A stretch of DNA of 64,000 bases from Bradyrhizobium quebecense (GCF_013373795.3 NZ_CP088022.1:1550001-1614000); one strand, 5' to 3'. Counted from the first letter of the stretch, positions 54,903 through 63,616 are shown. A program made the numbers and translations. Notes: generated by a model from the letters alone, not told the origin.

Positions 54903-55566
54903 AGTCGAATTGCAGCCCGAAGTGCCGAAGGGCCTCGCTGTAGGACGCGGCTGGGCTGCGTACGTCAAACAGCACCGTGCGCATGTTGTACGCGGCGGCG
55001 CCCGTGATGTTGCGGCGCTGGTCGTCGACGAAGACGCAATCTTCTGCTTCCAGCGCCAATTCGTCCAGCACGCTTTGATAGGCGCGCGGATCGGGTTTCA
55101 GGATCCCGGTATGGGTCGCGTCGACGATGGTGTCGAAGCGCTTGAGGATGGAGAGGCGGGTGCGGAACTCCGCACCGTAGAACAGGTCGAGCTCGTTCGA
55201 GAGGATCGCGAGCCGGAAACCGGCGTCGGCGGCGAGGGCGATCGCGCGCACCGCCTCGGGGCGGATCACAGTGTCGGGATCGGCACCGCGCGCCCGTTTC
55301 ACGAAGGTTTCCATGTCGCACCAGTCCTCGCCGACCATGCGCCCGACCTCGCGGCTGCGGGTCAGCCAGTAATCGCGTTCCGAAATCTCGCCGCGCTGCA
55401 TGGCAGCCCAGGGCGGATCGCTGTCGGGGGCAAATGGTCCGAGCCATTTCAGCGTGCACGGCGCGAGTCCGAGCGCGCGCTCGGTCAGATCATGGGTCTC
55501 GAAAAGGGTCTTCGAGATGACACCGCCGAAGTCGAGCACCAGCGCCTGGGCGTGCGGTCGCGTCAT
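54901..55566 (-). CDS. HAD-superfamily hydrolase (subfamily IA)
   Basis: A 221-aa haloacid dehalogenase-like hydrolase. Motif I reads LVLDFGGVISKT with the first aspartate as nucleophile, although the usual second Asp is Gly. Motif II is LAILSNELDLF, the Lys region GILKPDPRAYQ, and motif IV EDCVFVDDQRRNI. The loss of the second Asp in motif I suggests a dehalogenase-like or altered chemistry rather than a typical phosphatase. Its ATG overlaps the stop of the Tm-1-like gene (ATGA). Confidence 0.88.
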   Translation of the reverse strand: MTRPHAQALVLDFGGVISKTLFETHDLTERALGLAPCTLKWLGPFAPDSDPPWAAMQRGEISERDYWLTRSREVGRMVGEDWCDMETFVKRARGADPDTVIRPEAVRAIALAADAGFRLAILSNELDLFYGAEFRTRLSILKRFDTIVDATHTGILKPDPRAYQSVLDELALEAEDCVFVDDQRRNITGAAAYNMRTVLFDVRSPAASYSEALRHFGLQFD

Positions 55567-56825
55567 GCGGCAGCCGTCGCGCGGCCGGAGCGGACAATGC
55601 CGGCCGCGACCCACCGGTCGAAGATACCGAGCACCGTTTCGTTGAACGCCGCGCTGTTGATGTGGTCCTTGATCTCGTGCAGTTCGACCGGCGGCTGGAC
55701 CGCCGACCGCATCGCGTCGACAAAGGCGGCGAGGGCGTCGGGGTCGTGCAGGGCTTCGCCTTCGCGGTCCCATTGCTGGATGCCGCCGGCGGGCAGCACA
55801 AAGGCGACGGGCGCGCTGGCGCCGGCGAGCTTCTCCGCAATCGCGTGGGCGATCCGGCGGCGATCGGCGGCTCCCGAAGTCGCCGACGCGAGCAGCCGGT
55901 TGTGCGCGTGGAACGGCCGATCCGAGAGCTCGTTCGGAATCCCAAGCCAGGCCGGGAAGTCGACCATGTCGACAGCCCCGGGGGCGACGATTTGCGGAAT
56001 GCCGGCTCTGCCCGCATTCTCGAGCCGGTCGGCGCCTGAATTGACCACCGAGCCGGTGAGCTGATTGGCGACCTCCTGCAGGCTGAGGTCCAGCACCGCG
56101 GCAAAGCCGCCCTGGGCGGCGATCGACTCCATGGCACGGCCACCCATGCCTGTGGTGTGGAAGACGACCACTTCATAGCCGCGCTGCTCGAGCTGCGGCT
56201 TGAGCTCGACCATGTAGCGCAGGCAGCTCTTGCCGAGCGATGTGATCGCAACGACCGGCCGGTCCCGGCTCGGCTTGATCGCGCTCTTCGCCGCGCCGAC
56301 GATGGCGCCGCAGGCTTGCGACAGCACGGCGGCGCAGGTGCCGTTGAGGCCATAGAGGCCGCCGGCCCATAGGATCATCATCAGATCGGCGGCGACGCGT
56401 TCGGGCGGGATCAGATGCGAGAAGGCGACGGTCGAGACGATCAGCTTCGGTAAGCCGAGCGGCAGCGCCTGTGCGACGTCGAGCGCGAGGTCGGTGCCCA
56501 TTGTGCCGCCGATCGCGATCACGCCGTCGATGGCATCGCGCGCCGCAAGCTCGCGTGCCAGATTGGCAGCGCCGATCGCCATCAGCGACATCGCGGAATT
56601 CTCGTCACCGCTGGATGCAATCGCCGCGATCGTGGTCTGCGCAGCGGATGCCACCGCGTGCTTGTCATGTGCGGGTTGATACGGCGGATCGCCGAGCACG
56701 CTGATGTCCATCATGATCGTGCTGCCGCCGGCGCGCGCGATGCACTCGCTCATGAACAGCAGTTCGTCGGCCTTGGTGTCTCCAGTGCCGATCAGAAGAA
56801 TGCGGGGCTGCGTGATCTCGGGCAT
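55563..56825 (-). CDS. Tm-1-like ATP-binding domain protein (UPF0261)
   Basis: A 420-aa protein of the Tm-1/UPF0261 family, beginning ILLIGTGDTKADELLFMSECIARAGGSTIMMDISVLG. Other landmarks are GVIAIGGTMGTDLALDVAQALPLGLPKLIVSTVAFSHLIPPE and VVVFHTTGMGGRAMESIAAQGGFAAVLDLSLQEVANQLTG. The plant Tm-1 homologue binds ATP; the bacterial role is not established. Genes of this family often sit in catabolic clusters. First gene of the minus-strand set with the HAD and aminotransferase genes; divergent from aldehyde dehydrogenase. Confidence 0.9.
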   Translation of the reverse strand: MPEITQPRILLIGTGDTKADELLFMSECIARAGGSTIMMDISVLGDPPYQPAHDKHAVASAAQTTIAAIASSGDENSAMSLMAIGAANLARELAARDAIDGVIAIGGTMGTDLALDVAQALPLGLPKLIVSTVAFSHLIPPERVAADLMMILWAGGLYGLNGTCAAVLSQACGAIVGAAKSAIKPSRDRPVVAITSLGKSCLRYMVELKPQLEQRGYEVVVFHTTGMGGRAMESIAAQGGFAAVLDLSLQEVANQLTGSVVNSGADRLENAGRAGIPQIVAPGAVDMVDFPAWLGIPNELSDRPFHAHNRLLASATSGAADRRRIAHAIAEKLAGASAPVAFVLPAGGIQQWDREGEALHDPDALAAFVDAMRSAVQPPVELHEIKDHINSAAFNETVLGIFDRWVAAGIVRSGRATAAA

Positions 56826-56936
56826 GACCTTCGGCTCGCCGGCGGCGTGAGGGATGTGGACGAGTTGGTTTGCACCCAGCGGGCAGGGCGTTCGGCCATC
56901 GTGCGATCACGCTATGAGGGCGCTGGCCGCGGCGAC

Positions 56937-56954
56937 ATCCACCTATCGGTTGAT
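56937..56954 (+). promoter_or_regulatory. Shared palindromic operator, site 3
   Basis: ATCCACC-TATC-GGTTGAT followed by TGCTGCC, which equals site 1 (41736) in the left half and in the tail, with one change in the right half. It lies 89 nt before the aldehyde dehydrogenase start in the 218-nt divergent region shared with the Tm-1-like gene. Confidence 0.55.
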
Positions 56955-57043
56955 TGCTGCCAAGGCCTTGATTTGGCGAGGATTGCACCATGCCAGCGGT
57001 CCTCGGTCGGGAGCCGCTTTTGTCACCGTCATGATGATCGCGC

Positions 57044-58528
57044 ATGCAGCAAGCCCAGATCGATCTGTTACGCTCGGCCGCAATTCCGGCCCAGCAGCTC
57101 TTCATCGGCGGCCGACCGGCGCAGGCGATCGGCGAGGCACGGCTCGATGTGGTGTCGCCGATCGACGGCAAGGTGCTGACGACGATTGCAGACGGCGATG
57201 CGGCCGATGTCGACCTTGCGGTGAAGCGGGCACGACAGGCCTTCGAGCAGGGAAGCTGGTCGCGCGCGGCACCGGCGCAGCGCAAGAAAGTGCTGTTGCG
57301 GTTCGCCGATCTGATCGAGCAGCACGCGCTCGAGATCGCGGTGCTCGGTGTGCGCGACAACGGCACCGAGATCGGCTTGGCCTACAAGGCCGAACCGCTG
57401 TCGGCGGCCGGCACCGTCAGGTACTACGCCGAGGCGATCGACAAGGTGTATGGCGAGATCGCGCCGACCTCGGGTGACGTGCTCGGGCTCGTGCATCGCG
57501 AGCCGCTCGGTGTCGTCGGCGTCATCGTGCCTTGGAATTTTCCGCTGATGATCGGGGCGTGGAAGATCGGTCCCGCACTCGCCGCCGGAAACTCGGTCGT
57601 GGTCAAGCCGCCGGAGCTGGCATCGCTGACCCTGCTGCGGCTCGCCGAGCTTGCGACCGAGGCAGGCCTGCCGGACGGCGTGCTCAACGTCGTCACCGGC
57701 CGCGGCGCATCGGCCGGCGAGGCGCTCGCGCTGCATATGGATGTCGATGTGCTGGCCTTCACCGGCTCGGGCGCGGTCGGCCGGCGGCTCTTGGAATGCT
57801 CGGCGCGGTCGAACCTGAAGCGGATTCATCTCGAGCTTGGCGGCAAGTCGCCCAACATCGTCTTCGCCGATGTGCCGGACATCAAGCATGCGGCCAAGGT
57901 CTCTGCGAACGGCATCTTCAGGAATTCGGGCCAGGTCTGCGTGGCGGGCTCGCGGCTGCTGGTGCAGTCCGCGATCTATGATCGCTTCATGGATGAGCTG
58001 CTCGACGCCACCGCAAAGCTCAGGGTCGGCGATCCCCTCGATTTGACGTCGGATATCGGCGCGATCTCGAGCCAGGTGCAGTTGCGCAAGAACCTGGACG
58101 CGCTTGTCCGCGCGGAAGCGCAGGGTGCGAAGCGGCTGGTCGGCGGCGAGCAGATCCACGTCGAGAGCGGCGGCAACTTCATGGCGCCCGCGATCCTCAC
58201 CGAGGTGGCGCCGTCGATGGAGGTCTGGCGCGAGGAGGTGTTCGGCCCGGTACTGGCGGTCACGCGGTTCGACGGCGAGGATGAGGCCACGGCGCTCGCC
58301 AACGCGACGCCCTATGGACTTGCGTCGGCGGTGTGGACCGGAAGCCTGTCGACGGCACATCGCATGGTGCGCGCCATCAAGGCCGGCGTCGTGCACGTCA
58401 ACGCCTATGGCGGCGCTGATATTACGGTGCCGCTCGGCGGCTTCAAGCAATCCGGCTTTGGACGCGACAAGTCGCTCCACGCGCTGGACGCCTATACCGA
58501 CCTCAAGACCGCCTGGATCGCGCTATGA
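57044..58528 (+). CDS. NAD(P)-dependent aldehyde dehydrogenase (PuuC-like)
   Basis: A 494-aa aldehyde dehydrogenase. The catalytic nucleophile is C299 in NSGQVCVAGSRLL and the general base E264 in HLELGGKSPNIVF. The cofactor region is VPWNFPLMIGAWKIGPALAAGNSVVVKPPE. It resembles the gamma-glutamyl-gamma-aminobutyraldehyde dehydrogenase group. It would oxidise an aldehyde produced by the amine oxidase or the aminotransferases to its acid. Its stop overlaps the start of the next gene (ATGA). Confidence 0.92.
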   Translation: MQQAQIDLLRSAAIPAQQLFIGGRPAQAIGEARLDVVSPIDGKVLTTIADGDAADVDLAVKRARQAFEQGSWSRAAPAQRKKVLLRFADLIEQHALEIAVLGVRDNGTEIGLAYKAEPLSAAGTVRYYAEAIDKVYGEIAPTSGDVLGLVHREPLGVVGVIVPWNFPLMIGAWKIGPALAAGNSVVVKPPELASLTLLRLAELATEAGLPDGVLNVVTGRGASAGEALALHMDVDVLAFTGSGAVGRRLLECSARSNLKRIHLELGGKSPNIVFADVPDIKHAAKVSANGIFRNSGQVCVAGSRLLVQSAIYDRFMDELLDATAKLRVGDPLDLTSDIGAISSQVQLRKNLDALVRAEAQGAKRLVGGEQIHVESGGNFMAPAILTEVAPSMEVWREEVFGPVLAVTRFDGEDEATALANATPYGLASAVWTGSLSTAHRMVRAIKAGVVHVNAYGGADITVPLGGFKQSGFGRDKSLHALDAYTDLKTAWIAL

Positions 58529-59913
58529 CATCAGCAACTACTGAGCGCGCAGGCGTTCTGAACCGTTTGCTCGATGCCGAGCAGGAACGCTTTCGGGCAC
58601 TGCATCCGCGATCGGCAGCGGCCTGGCAGCAAGGCCGGCAGCACTACCTCTATGGCGGCCCGTCGCACTGGATGCGGCGCTGGGCCGGCGGTTTTCCGAT
58701 CTATGCCGAGGAGGCGCAGGGCGCGCATATCAGGGACATCGACGGCCGCGACTACATCGACTTCTGCCTCGGCGACACTGGCGGCATGTGCGGCCACGCG
58801 CCCGAGGCAGTGACGGAAGCCGCGCTGGCCCAGCTCAAGCGCGGCGCGACCATGATGCTGCCGACGGAGGACAGTATCTGGGTCGGCGCCGAGCTGTCGC
58901 GCCGCTTCGGCCCGAAGTACTGGACCCTGACGACGTCAGCGACCGACGGCAACCGCGCCGCGATCCGCATCTCGCGCATGATCACCGGCCGCCGCAAGGT
59001 GCTGGTGTTCTCCGGCTGCTATCATGGCGGTGTCGAGGAGGCCCATGTCGAGATACGCGACGGCCGCGTCGGCCTGCGTAACATGATCCATCCCAACGGC
59101 ATCGATCATGATGCCGTGAGCCGGGTGGTCGAGTTCAACGACGTCGCGGCGCTGGAGGCGGCGCTGGCGCAGGGCGATGTCGCCTGCGTGCTGACCGAGC
59201 CGCTGATGACGAATTTCGGCATGATCCCGGTCGACCCTGGTTTCCACCAGGCCTTGCGCGATCTGACCCGCCGCGCCGGCACCGTGCTCATCATCGACGA
59301 GACCCATACGCTGTCGTGCGGACCGGGCGGCTACACGGAGGGCCACGGGCTCGAGCCCGACATCTTCGTCGCCGGCAAGGCGATCGCGGGCGGCATCCCC
59401 GCCGGCGTGTTCGGTCTGAGCGAGGAGATTGCCGAGCGGCTCTGGAAACTCGTCCCCCATGTCAATCCGCGCGAGCGGCAGTCGGCGCATCTTGGATTCG
59501 GCGGTACGCTCGCCGGCAACGCGCTGACGGTCGCGACCATGCGCGCGGTGCTGGAGAGGGTCCTGACCTCAGCGAATTACGAACGGATGATCGGAATCGC
59601 GACCTGGCTCGCGCAGGAGGCGCGCCGGCTGATCGAGGCGGCCGGGCTGCCCTGGCACGTCACCCAGATCGGCGCGCGTGCCGAGATCATGTTCATGCCA
59701 AGGCCGCCACGCAGCGGCGCCGACGTCATTGCCGGCCGGCAACCCGATATCGAGACCTTGCTGCATGCGTTCTACATGAACGAGGGCATTCTGGTGACGC
59801 CGTTCCACACCATGCTGCTGATGTGTCCGGCGACGTCGGAGCGGGACGTGGACAAGCACACGGCGGTGTTCGCGCGGTTCATCGATCTGCTGCGCGGCGC
59901 GGGAGCAATCTGA
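58525..59913 (+). CDS. Class III aminotransferase (glutamate-1-semialdehyde aminomutase-like)
   Basis: A 462-aa PLP enzyme with VLIIDETHTLSCGPGGYTEGHGLEPDIFVAGKAIAGGIPAG; K285 is the PLP lysine. The N-terminal phrase HYLYGGPSHWMRRWAGGFPIYAEEAQGAHIRDIDGRDYIDFCLGDTGGMCGH is like the GSA aminomutase-like transaminases found in catabolic clusters. It is translationally coupled to aldehyde dehydrogenase upstream and an SDR downstream. It probably acts as a transaminase on an amino acid or amine. Confidence 0.9.
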   Translation: MTSATTERAGVLNRLLDAEQERFRALHPRSAAAWQQGRQHYLYGGPSHWMRRWAGGFPIYAEEAQGAHIRDIDGRDYIDFCLGDTGGMCGHAPEAVTEAALAQLKRGATMMLPTEDSIWVGAELSRRFGPKYWTLTTSATDGNRAAIRISRMITGRRKVLVFSGCYHGGVEEAHVEIRDGRVGLRNMIHPNGIDHDAVSRVVEFNDVAALEAALAQGDVACVLTEPLMTNFGMIPVDPGFHQALRDLTRRAGTVLIIDETHTLSCGPGGYTEGHGLEPDIFVAGKAIAGGIPAGVFGLSEEIAERLWKLVPHVNPRERQSAHLGFGGTLAGNALTVATMRAVLERVLTSANYERMIGIATWLAQEARRLIEAAGLPWHVTQIGARAEIMFMPRPPRSGADVIAGRQPDIETLLHAFYMNEGILVTPFHTMLLMCPATSERDVDKHTAVFARFIDLLRGAGAI

Positions 59914-60710
59914 TGCAGGCGCTTCCGTTCAATCTCGACGGCCGGGTCGCCATCGTCACCGGCGGCGGCCGCGGGATCGGTGCGGCCATTGTCAGGCGTC
60001 TTGCGCAGGCGGGTGCGACCGTGGTGATCGCCAACCGGACGCTCGATGTGGCCGCGGCGCTGGCGCGCGAGCTCGCAGACGATGGACGGGCCGCGCATTG
60101 CGTTCCGTTCGACCGGCTCGATCGCAGCGGCTTGCGTACGATGATTGACGATGTCACCGCCAAGTTCGGCCGGCTCGATATCGTCGTGCACAATGCCGGT
60201 GGTTGTCCGTGGGCATCGCTTGACGAGCTCGACGAAGCCAAGCTTGACGAGACGCTGACGCTCAATCTGAACGCCAGCATCTGGCTCGCACAGGCTGCGA
60301 TTCCGCATATGCGCGCCGTCAGCTTCGGACGCATTCTGGTGACATCCTCGGTCTCGGCGCGCGTCGCGATGGGCGGCGGCGCGCATTACTCGGCGGCAAA
60401 GGCCGGCGTCAACGCGTTTATCCGCGGCGCCGCCTTCGAGCTCGCGCGCGACGGCATCACGGTTAATGGCGTCGAAGCCGGCTTCATCGAGAAGCCCGGC
60501 CGGGGCACCATGAGCGCGCCGGAGAACAAGGCGAAGCTCGAGCGCTTCATCCCGATGGGGCATATGGGGAGCGCGGACGACATCGCCTGCGCGATGCTCT
60601 ATCTCGCCTCCACTGAGGCCAAATATGTCACCGGGCAGACCATCGTCGTCGACGGCGGCTCGACGCTGCCGGAGACCGGATTTGCCGTCGAACGGCAGTG
60701 GGGGCTCTAG
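59913..60710 (+). CDS. Short-chain dehydrogenase/reductase
   Basis: A 265-aa classical SDR starting MQALPFNLDGRVAIVTGGGRGIG. It has TGGGRGIG for the cofactor, NAGG, a catalytic Ser in VTSSVSAR and Y-x-x-x-K in HYSAAKAG. The start codon overlaps the aminotransferase stop (TGATG). An upstream extension of the frame lies wholly inside the aminotransferase gene and is not used. Substrate unknown. Confidence 0.9.
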   Translation: MQALPFNLDGRVAIVTGGGRGIGAAIVRRLAQAGATVVIANRTLDVAAALARELADDGRAAHCVPFDRLDRSGLRTMIDDVTAKFGRLDIVVHNAGGCPWASLDELDEAKLDETLTLNLNASIWLAQAAIPHMRAVSFGRILVTSSVSARVAMGGGAHYSAAKAGVNAFIRGAAFELARDGITVNGVEAGFIEKPGRGTMSAPENKAKLERFIPMGHMGSADDIACAMLYLASTEAKYVTGQTIVVDGGSTLPETGFAVERQWGL

Positions 60711-60712
60711 AT

Positions 60713-60761
60713 GAGCATGATCCTTTCGGAAGACCGGTTTCCACTTTTCCGGATCATGCTC
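60713..60761. repeat. RPE-type palindromic repeat between two SDR genes
   Basis: GAGCATGATC (60713-60722) and GATCATGCTC (60752-60761) are perfect inverted arms around a core with CGGAAGACCGGTTTCC. This is the classic GAGCATGATCC...GGATCATGCTC repeat spread through Bradyrhizobium and relatives. It ends 2 nt before the next ATG, so it may shape that gene's translation. Confidence 0.8.
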
Positions 60762-60763
60762 TG

Positions 60764-61534
60764 ATGCCGCGGCTGGACGGAAAGACCGCGCTGGTGACCG
60801 GCGCAGCCACAGGGATCGGCCGGGCCACGGCTTTACTGCTGGCATTGAGCGGCGCGCGCGTCGTGCTGTTCGGGCTCGGCGACGCCGAGCTTCAGGCCGC
60901 CGCGGCGGAGTGCGGAGGGCAGGCGGTCCATGGCGACGTCACGCGTCCGGACGACATTGCCAATGCCGTCGCCGCCTGCGGCGCCTGGCTCGACATCGTC
61001 GTCAACGCCGCCGGCTTGATCGTGCCGGATCAGCCTGCCAGCGTCTCCGACCAGGTCTGGGTCAGGACGCTTGATGTCAACCTCACCGGGACCATGCGCG
61101 TCTGCCGGGCATCCCTGCCGCTGCTCCGGCAGCGCGGCGGCGCGATCGTGAACATCGCCTCGGTTGCCGCATTCAATGCCAGCCCGGACAGCACAAGCTA
61201 CGCCGCCAGCAAGGCGGCCGTCGTCGCCTATACGCGTTCGCTGGCCTATGCCCACGGCGCCGACGGCGTTCGCGCCAATGCCGTGGCGCCCGGCTGGGTG
61301 CGGACGCCGATGAGCGCCTATGAAATGCAGCTGCTCGCGGACCGGAATGGCACCACCGCCGAGACCGAATTTCGCGGCGTCGAGCGACGGATCGCTTTGG
61401 GACGGATGGCCGAGCCCGCCGAGATCGCGGCATGCTGCCTGTTCCTCGCTTCCGACGAGGCGTCCTTCGTGACCGGTGCGGTGCTGGTCGCCGACGGCGG
61501 TGGCCGCTCGCCAACGCAAAACCGCGCCGTGTAG
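60764..61534 (+). CDS. Short-chain dehydrogenase/reductase
   Basis: A 256-aa SDR with TGAATGIG, the NAAG motif (VVNAAGLI), catalytic Ser in VNIASVAAFN and Y-x-x-x-K in SYAASKAA. The ATG at 60764 follows the palindromic repeat directly, so no normal ribosome binding site is visible in front of it. The repeat separates it from the upstream operon. Substrate unknown. Confidence 0.88.
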   Translation: MPRLDGKTALVTGAATGIGRATALLLALSGARVVLFGLGDAELQAAAAECGGQAVHGDVTRPDDIANAVAACGAWLDIVVNAAGLIVPDQPASVSDQVWVRTLDVNLTGTMRVCRASLPLLRQRGGAIVNIASVAAFNASPDSTSYAASKAAVVAYTRSLAYAHGADGVRANAVAPGWVRTPMSAYEMQLLADRNGTTAETEFRGVERRIALGRMAEPAEIAACCLFLASDEASFVTGAVLVADGGGRSPTQNRAV

Positions 61535-61632
61535 ACGGCCGGTTGGCGTCGCGGTGCGGGCGGCCGGCACCTTGATAAGGACCGCCGGATTTGGCACTCT
61601 CGAGTCGTCACGTCATTCGATCGAGGGGCGTT

Positions 61633-61893
61633 ATGAACAAGTCATTTTCTGTGATCATTGCCGCGGCTGCTTCAATCGTCGTTCTGTCATCGACGGCGGC
61701 GCGATGCGGCGACTATCCGTTTGGGGATCCGCCGTACCGGCTGGACTACGTGCAGGAACCTCAGATCGAATCGGGCTGCTGGAAGTGGAATTGGCAGCAA
61801 TATCAGTGGCAGGACCACTGCCCGGTCTACGTCTATCCGAAGGCGTATATGTTCTCGCGATCGTCGCGCGTCGTGCTCCGCACCAAGGGGTGA
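61633..61893 (+). CDS. Small secreted Trp/Tyr-rich protein
   Basis: An 86-aa product from the ATG at 61633 (GAGGGG just upstream). It has a signal peptide MNKSFSVIIAAAASIVVLSSTAARC, then a short mature part rich in Trp, Tyr and Gln (GCWKWNWQQYQWQDHCPVYVYPK). Three Cys are present. I recognise no family. It is probably periplasmic or exported. Confidence 0.6.
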   Translation: MNKSFSVIIAAAASIVVLSSTAARCGDYPFGDPPYRLDYVQEPQIESGCWKWNWQQYQWQDHCPVYVYPKAYMFSRSSRVVLRTKG

Positions 61894-62005
61894 GGAGCGG
61901 CCGGCTTCATGATGTGCTTTGTGTCACCCCAGTCGGTGTGGCGCGGAGCGCGCAGTAGATCGGGCCGAATCGCTATCGCGCTTGACCGTCTTGTTTGGGC
62001 ACGAA

Positions 62006-62023
62006 CTCCGCGCAAGCGCGGAG
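62006..62023. repeat. Small perfect hairpin in repeat-like intergenic sequence
   Basis: CTCCGCGC-AA-GCGCGGAG, an 8-bp perfect palindrome. It lies in 61894-62073, a gap with no gene, where a decayed copy of the GGTTTTCCGGATCA-type repeat is also visible near 62050. It may act as a terminator between convergent genes, but no T-run follows. Confidence 0.4.
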
Positions 62024-62073
62024 CGCTTGTCGCGAGGGAAGGCCGCTTCTCGGTTTTCCGGATCAGGCTTTGA

Positions 62074-62448
62074 TCAGTGCGCGATGGCGCAGGCCACCTG
62101 GTGGTGCTTGCCGAAGTTGAGGAGCGCGTTTTCGCGGAAGCCGTCCAGCCAGATGCCGTGACCGGCATAGCGATATCCGACTCCCATCGGCACCAGCCGC
62201 ACATGCACGCCGCCGGAATGACCGGTCAGCAGCGAGGCGGTGACCACTTCGCCCTCGACCGACACGGCGCGCGGGCACAGCGGATACTGATGGCCATTCT
62301 CGCAGGTGAAGACGATCTCGGTGCAGGTGCCGGCCGGTGCTTTCGTAATCAGGCCGAGGTCCGCGGCCGCCGCCGGCCGGGAAGCGCCTGATAGCGTTGC
62401 GCCCAAGGCCAACATGCCCGCGACCATGTAGCAAATCCGAATACGCAT
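62074..62448 (-). CDS. Small secreted protein of unknown function
   Basis: A 124-aa protein with a signal peptide (MVAGMLALGATLSGASRPAAAA) and a mature part with three Cys (GTCTEIVFTCENGHQYPLC) and a His-rich end (NFGKHHQVACAIAH). GAGGGGG precedes the ATG at 62448. I recognise no family. It is convergent with the small gene at 61633. Confidence 0.6.
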   Translation of the reverse strand: MRIRICYMVAGMLALGATLSGASRPAAAADLGLITKAPAGTCTEIVFTCENGHQYPLCPRAVSVEGEVVTASLLTGHSGGVHVRLVPMGVGYRYAGHGIWLDGFRENALLNFGKHHQVACAIAH

Positions 62449-62778
62449 CAGTGCCCCCTCGTCCAGCGATAGGCTAAGTAATTGAGCAAAATATCTCGCG
62501 CTAAATGAGCAAAAAAAACCTCCAAGGTCAAACCGCTCCACCCGGTGCAGCACGGCGGATTGGGTCAATCACCTTGGGGATTGAGCGTTAAGTGTTGCAA
62601 GTTTGCTGCAGTGGAACGGAATTAAGTCGAAGACTGTCCGGCTGCGACAACGTGCCTTTACTGGCCACAATTGGCCTGCAAGTGGTGAGGGGTAATTGAG
62701 TCGCTTCGCAGCGACTGCTTCAAGCGCCTGGCCGGATCGCATCGCGAACGGGTTTCGGGGCGAACATCGGGGGTGGGA
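62449..62778. other. Divergent intergenic region upstream of two secreted-protein genes
   Basis: 330 nt without a gene. It contains a direct repeat TGAGCAAAA (62483-62491 and 62506-62514, 23 bp apart), GGCC-ACAATT-GGCC near 62675 and a hairpin AGTCGC-TTCGCA-GCGACT (62699-62716). It is less GC-rich than its surroundings. Promoters for both flanking genes should lie here, but I cannot place them with confidence. Confidence 0.4.
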
Positions 62779-63327
62779 ATGAACTTCCGTGGTGCCATTG
62801 CAGGTTCGCTACTGACCTTGACGATCGTCCCTGCGGCTCACGCGCAGACGCCATCTCCTCAACCGGTGAACGGCCGGGCAGCGGCGGCTCAGCCCGCTCA
62901 AGGCGATCAATCGTTCTCCGGCCCGAGCTTTCGCAAGGGCTTATGGCGCTTCATCCGGACGCTCGACGTCGTCAAAAGCGCGAACAAGAATTTCAAGTAC
63001 CGAGTGGTCAACGCGGAAACGACGCGCTGCGTCGACCCGACCTTCGCCATGAAGGCTACCTTCTCACCAGAACCGGTCGGAAGCTGCGTCTCGGACAAGC
63101 CTGAAAAGGTCGGCAATCAGTACACCTTCGGGCACCGGTGCGATTACATGGGCGCGGTCAGCACCGTGATCACGGTGCGCAGCGACGAGGCCTATACCGA
63201 GCTGAACGAGGTCAGCACCGGCGAGCATCCCAGGACCGACACGGTGGTCGCGACGCGGATCGGCGACTGCGACGATGGCGGCGTTGCCAACACCGCGAAA
63301 TCCGCTGCGGCGCGTTTGCAGCAATAG
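62779..63327 (+). CDS. DUF3617-like secreted protein, first tandem copy
   Basis: A 182-aa protein with a signal peptide (IAGSLLTLTIVPAAHA), a Pro/Ala/Gln-rich linker and then SFSGPSFRKGLWRFIRTLDV, TRCVDPTFAMKATF and HRCDYMGAVSTVITV. The layout (start of fold with GxW, conserved Cys in RCVDP and RCDY) resembles DUF3617 periplasmic proteins. The ATG at 62779 follows a GGGGGTGGGA. A clear paralogue follows at 63617. Function unknown. Confidence 0.65.
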   Translation: MNFRGAIAGSLLTLTIVPAAHAQTPSPQPVNGRAAAAQPAQGDQSFSGPSFRKGLWRFIRTLDVVKSANKNFKYRVVNAETTRCVDPTFAMKATFSPEPVGSCVSDKPEKVGNQYTFGHRCDYMGAVSTVITVRSDEAYTELNEVSTGEHPRTDTVVATRIGDCDDGGVANTAKSAAARLQQ

Positions 63328-63616
63328 CCCTTGATCAGCCAAGGCAGCTTGCCAGCATCAGGCTCCTCGGAGGCTGGGGCTTGGGCCCGGTTCGCGACGG
63401 GCTCCGGGGCCGGACCGTATTTTTCCGGAGAGGGTTTTCCGCAGCCGGCCTTGATCGTGCTTCACGCCGGGTCGAGTCTTGACTGCGGAGAACTCCAGCC
63501 AAAAGGGCGAGTGTTTACTCGACCTTAACGTGAAGTGTTCTGGAATGAAGTGAGGTGGGGCGTGCTTCAAGTGAAGTCACGCGATGCGCATCGTGCAGCC
63601 GATAAGGATTCAACGA

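Noticed and set aside
59316..59912. N-terminal extension of the SDR at 59913
   Set aside because: It runs antiparallel in composition to, and entirely within, the class III aminotransferase gene; the SDR fold starts normally at 59913.
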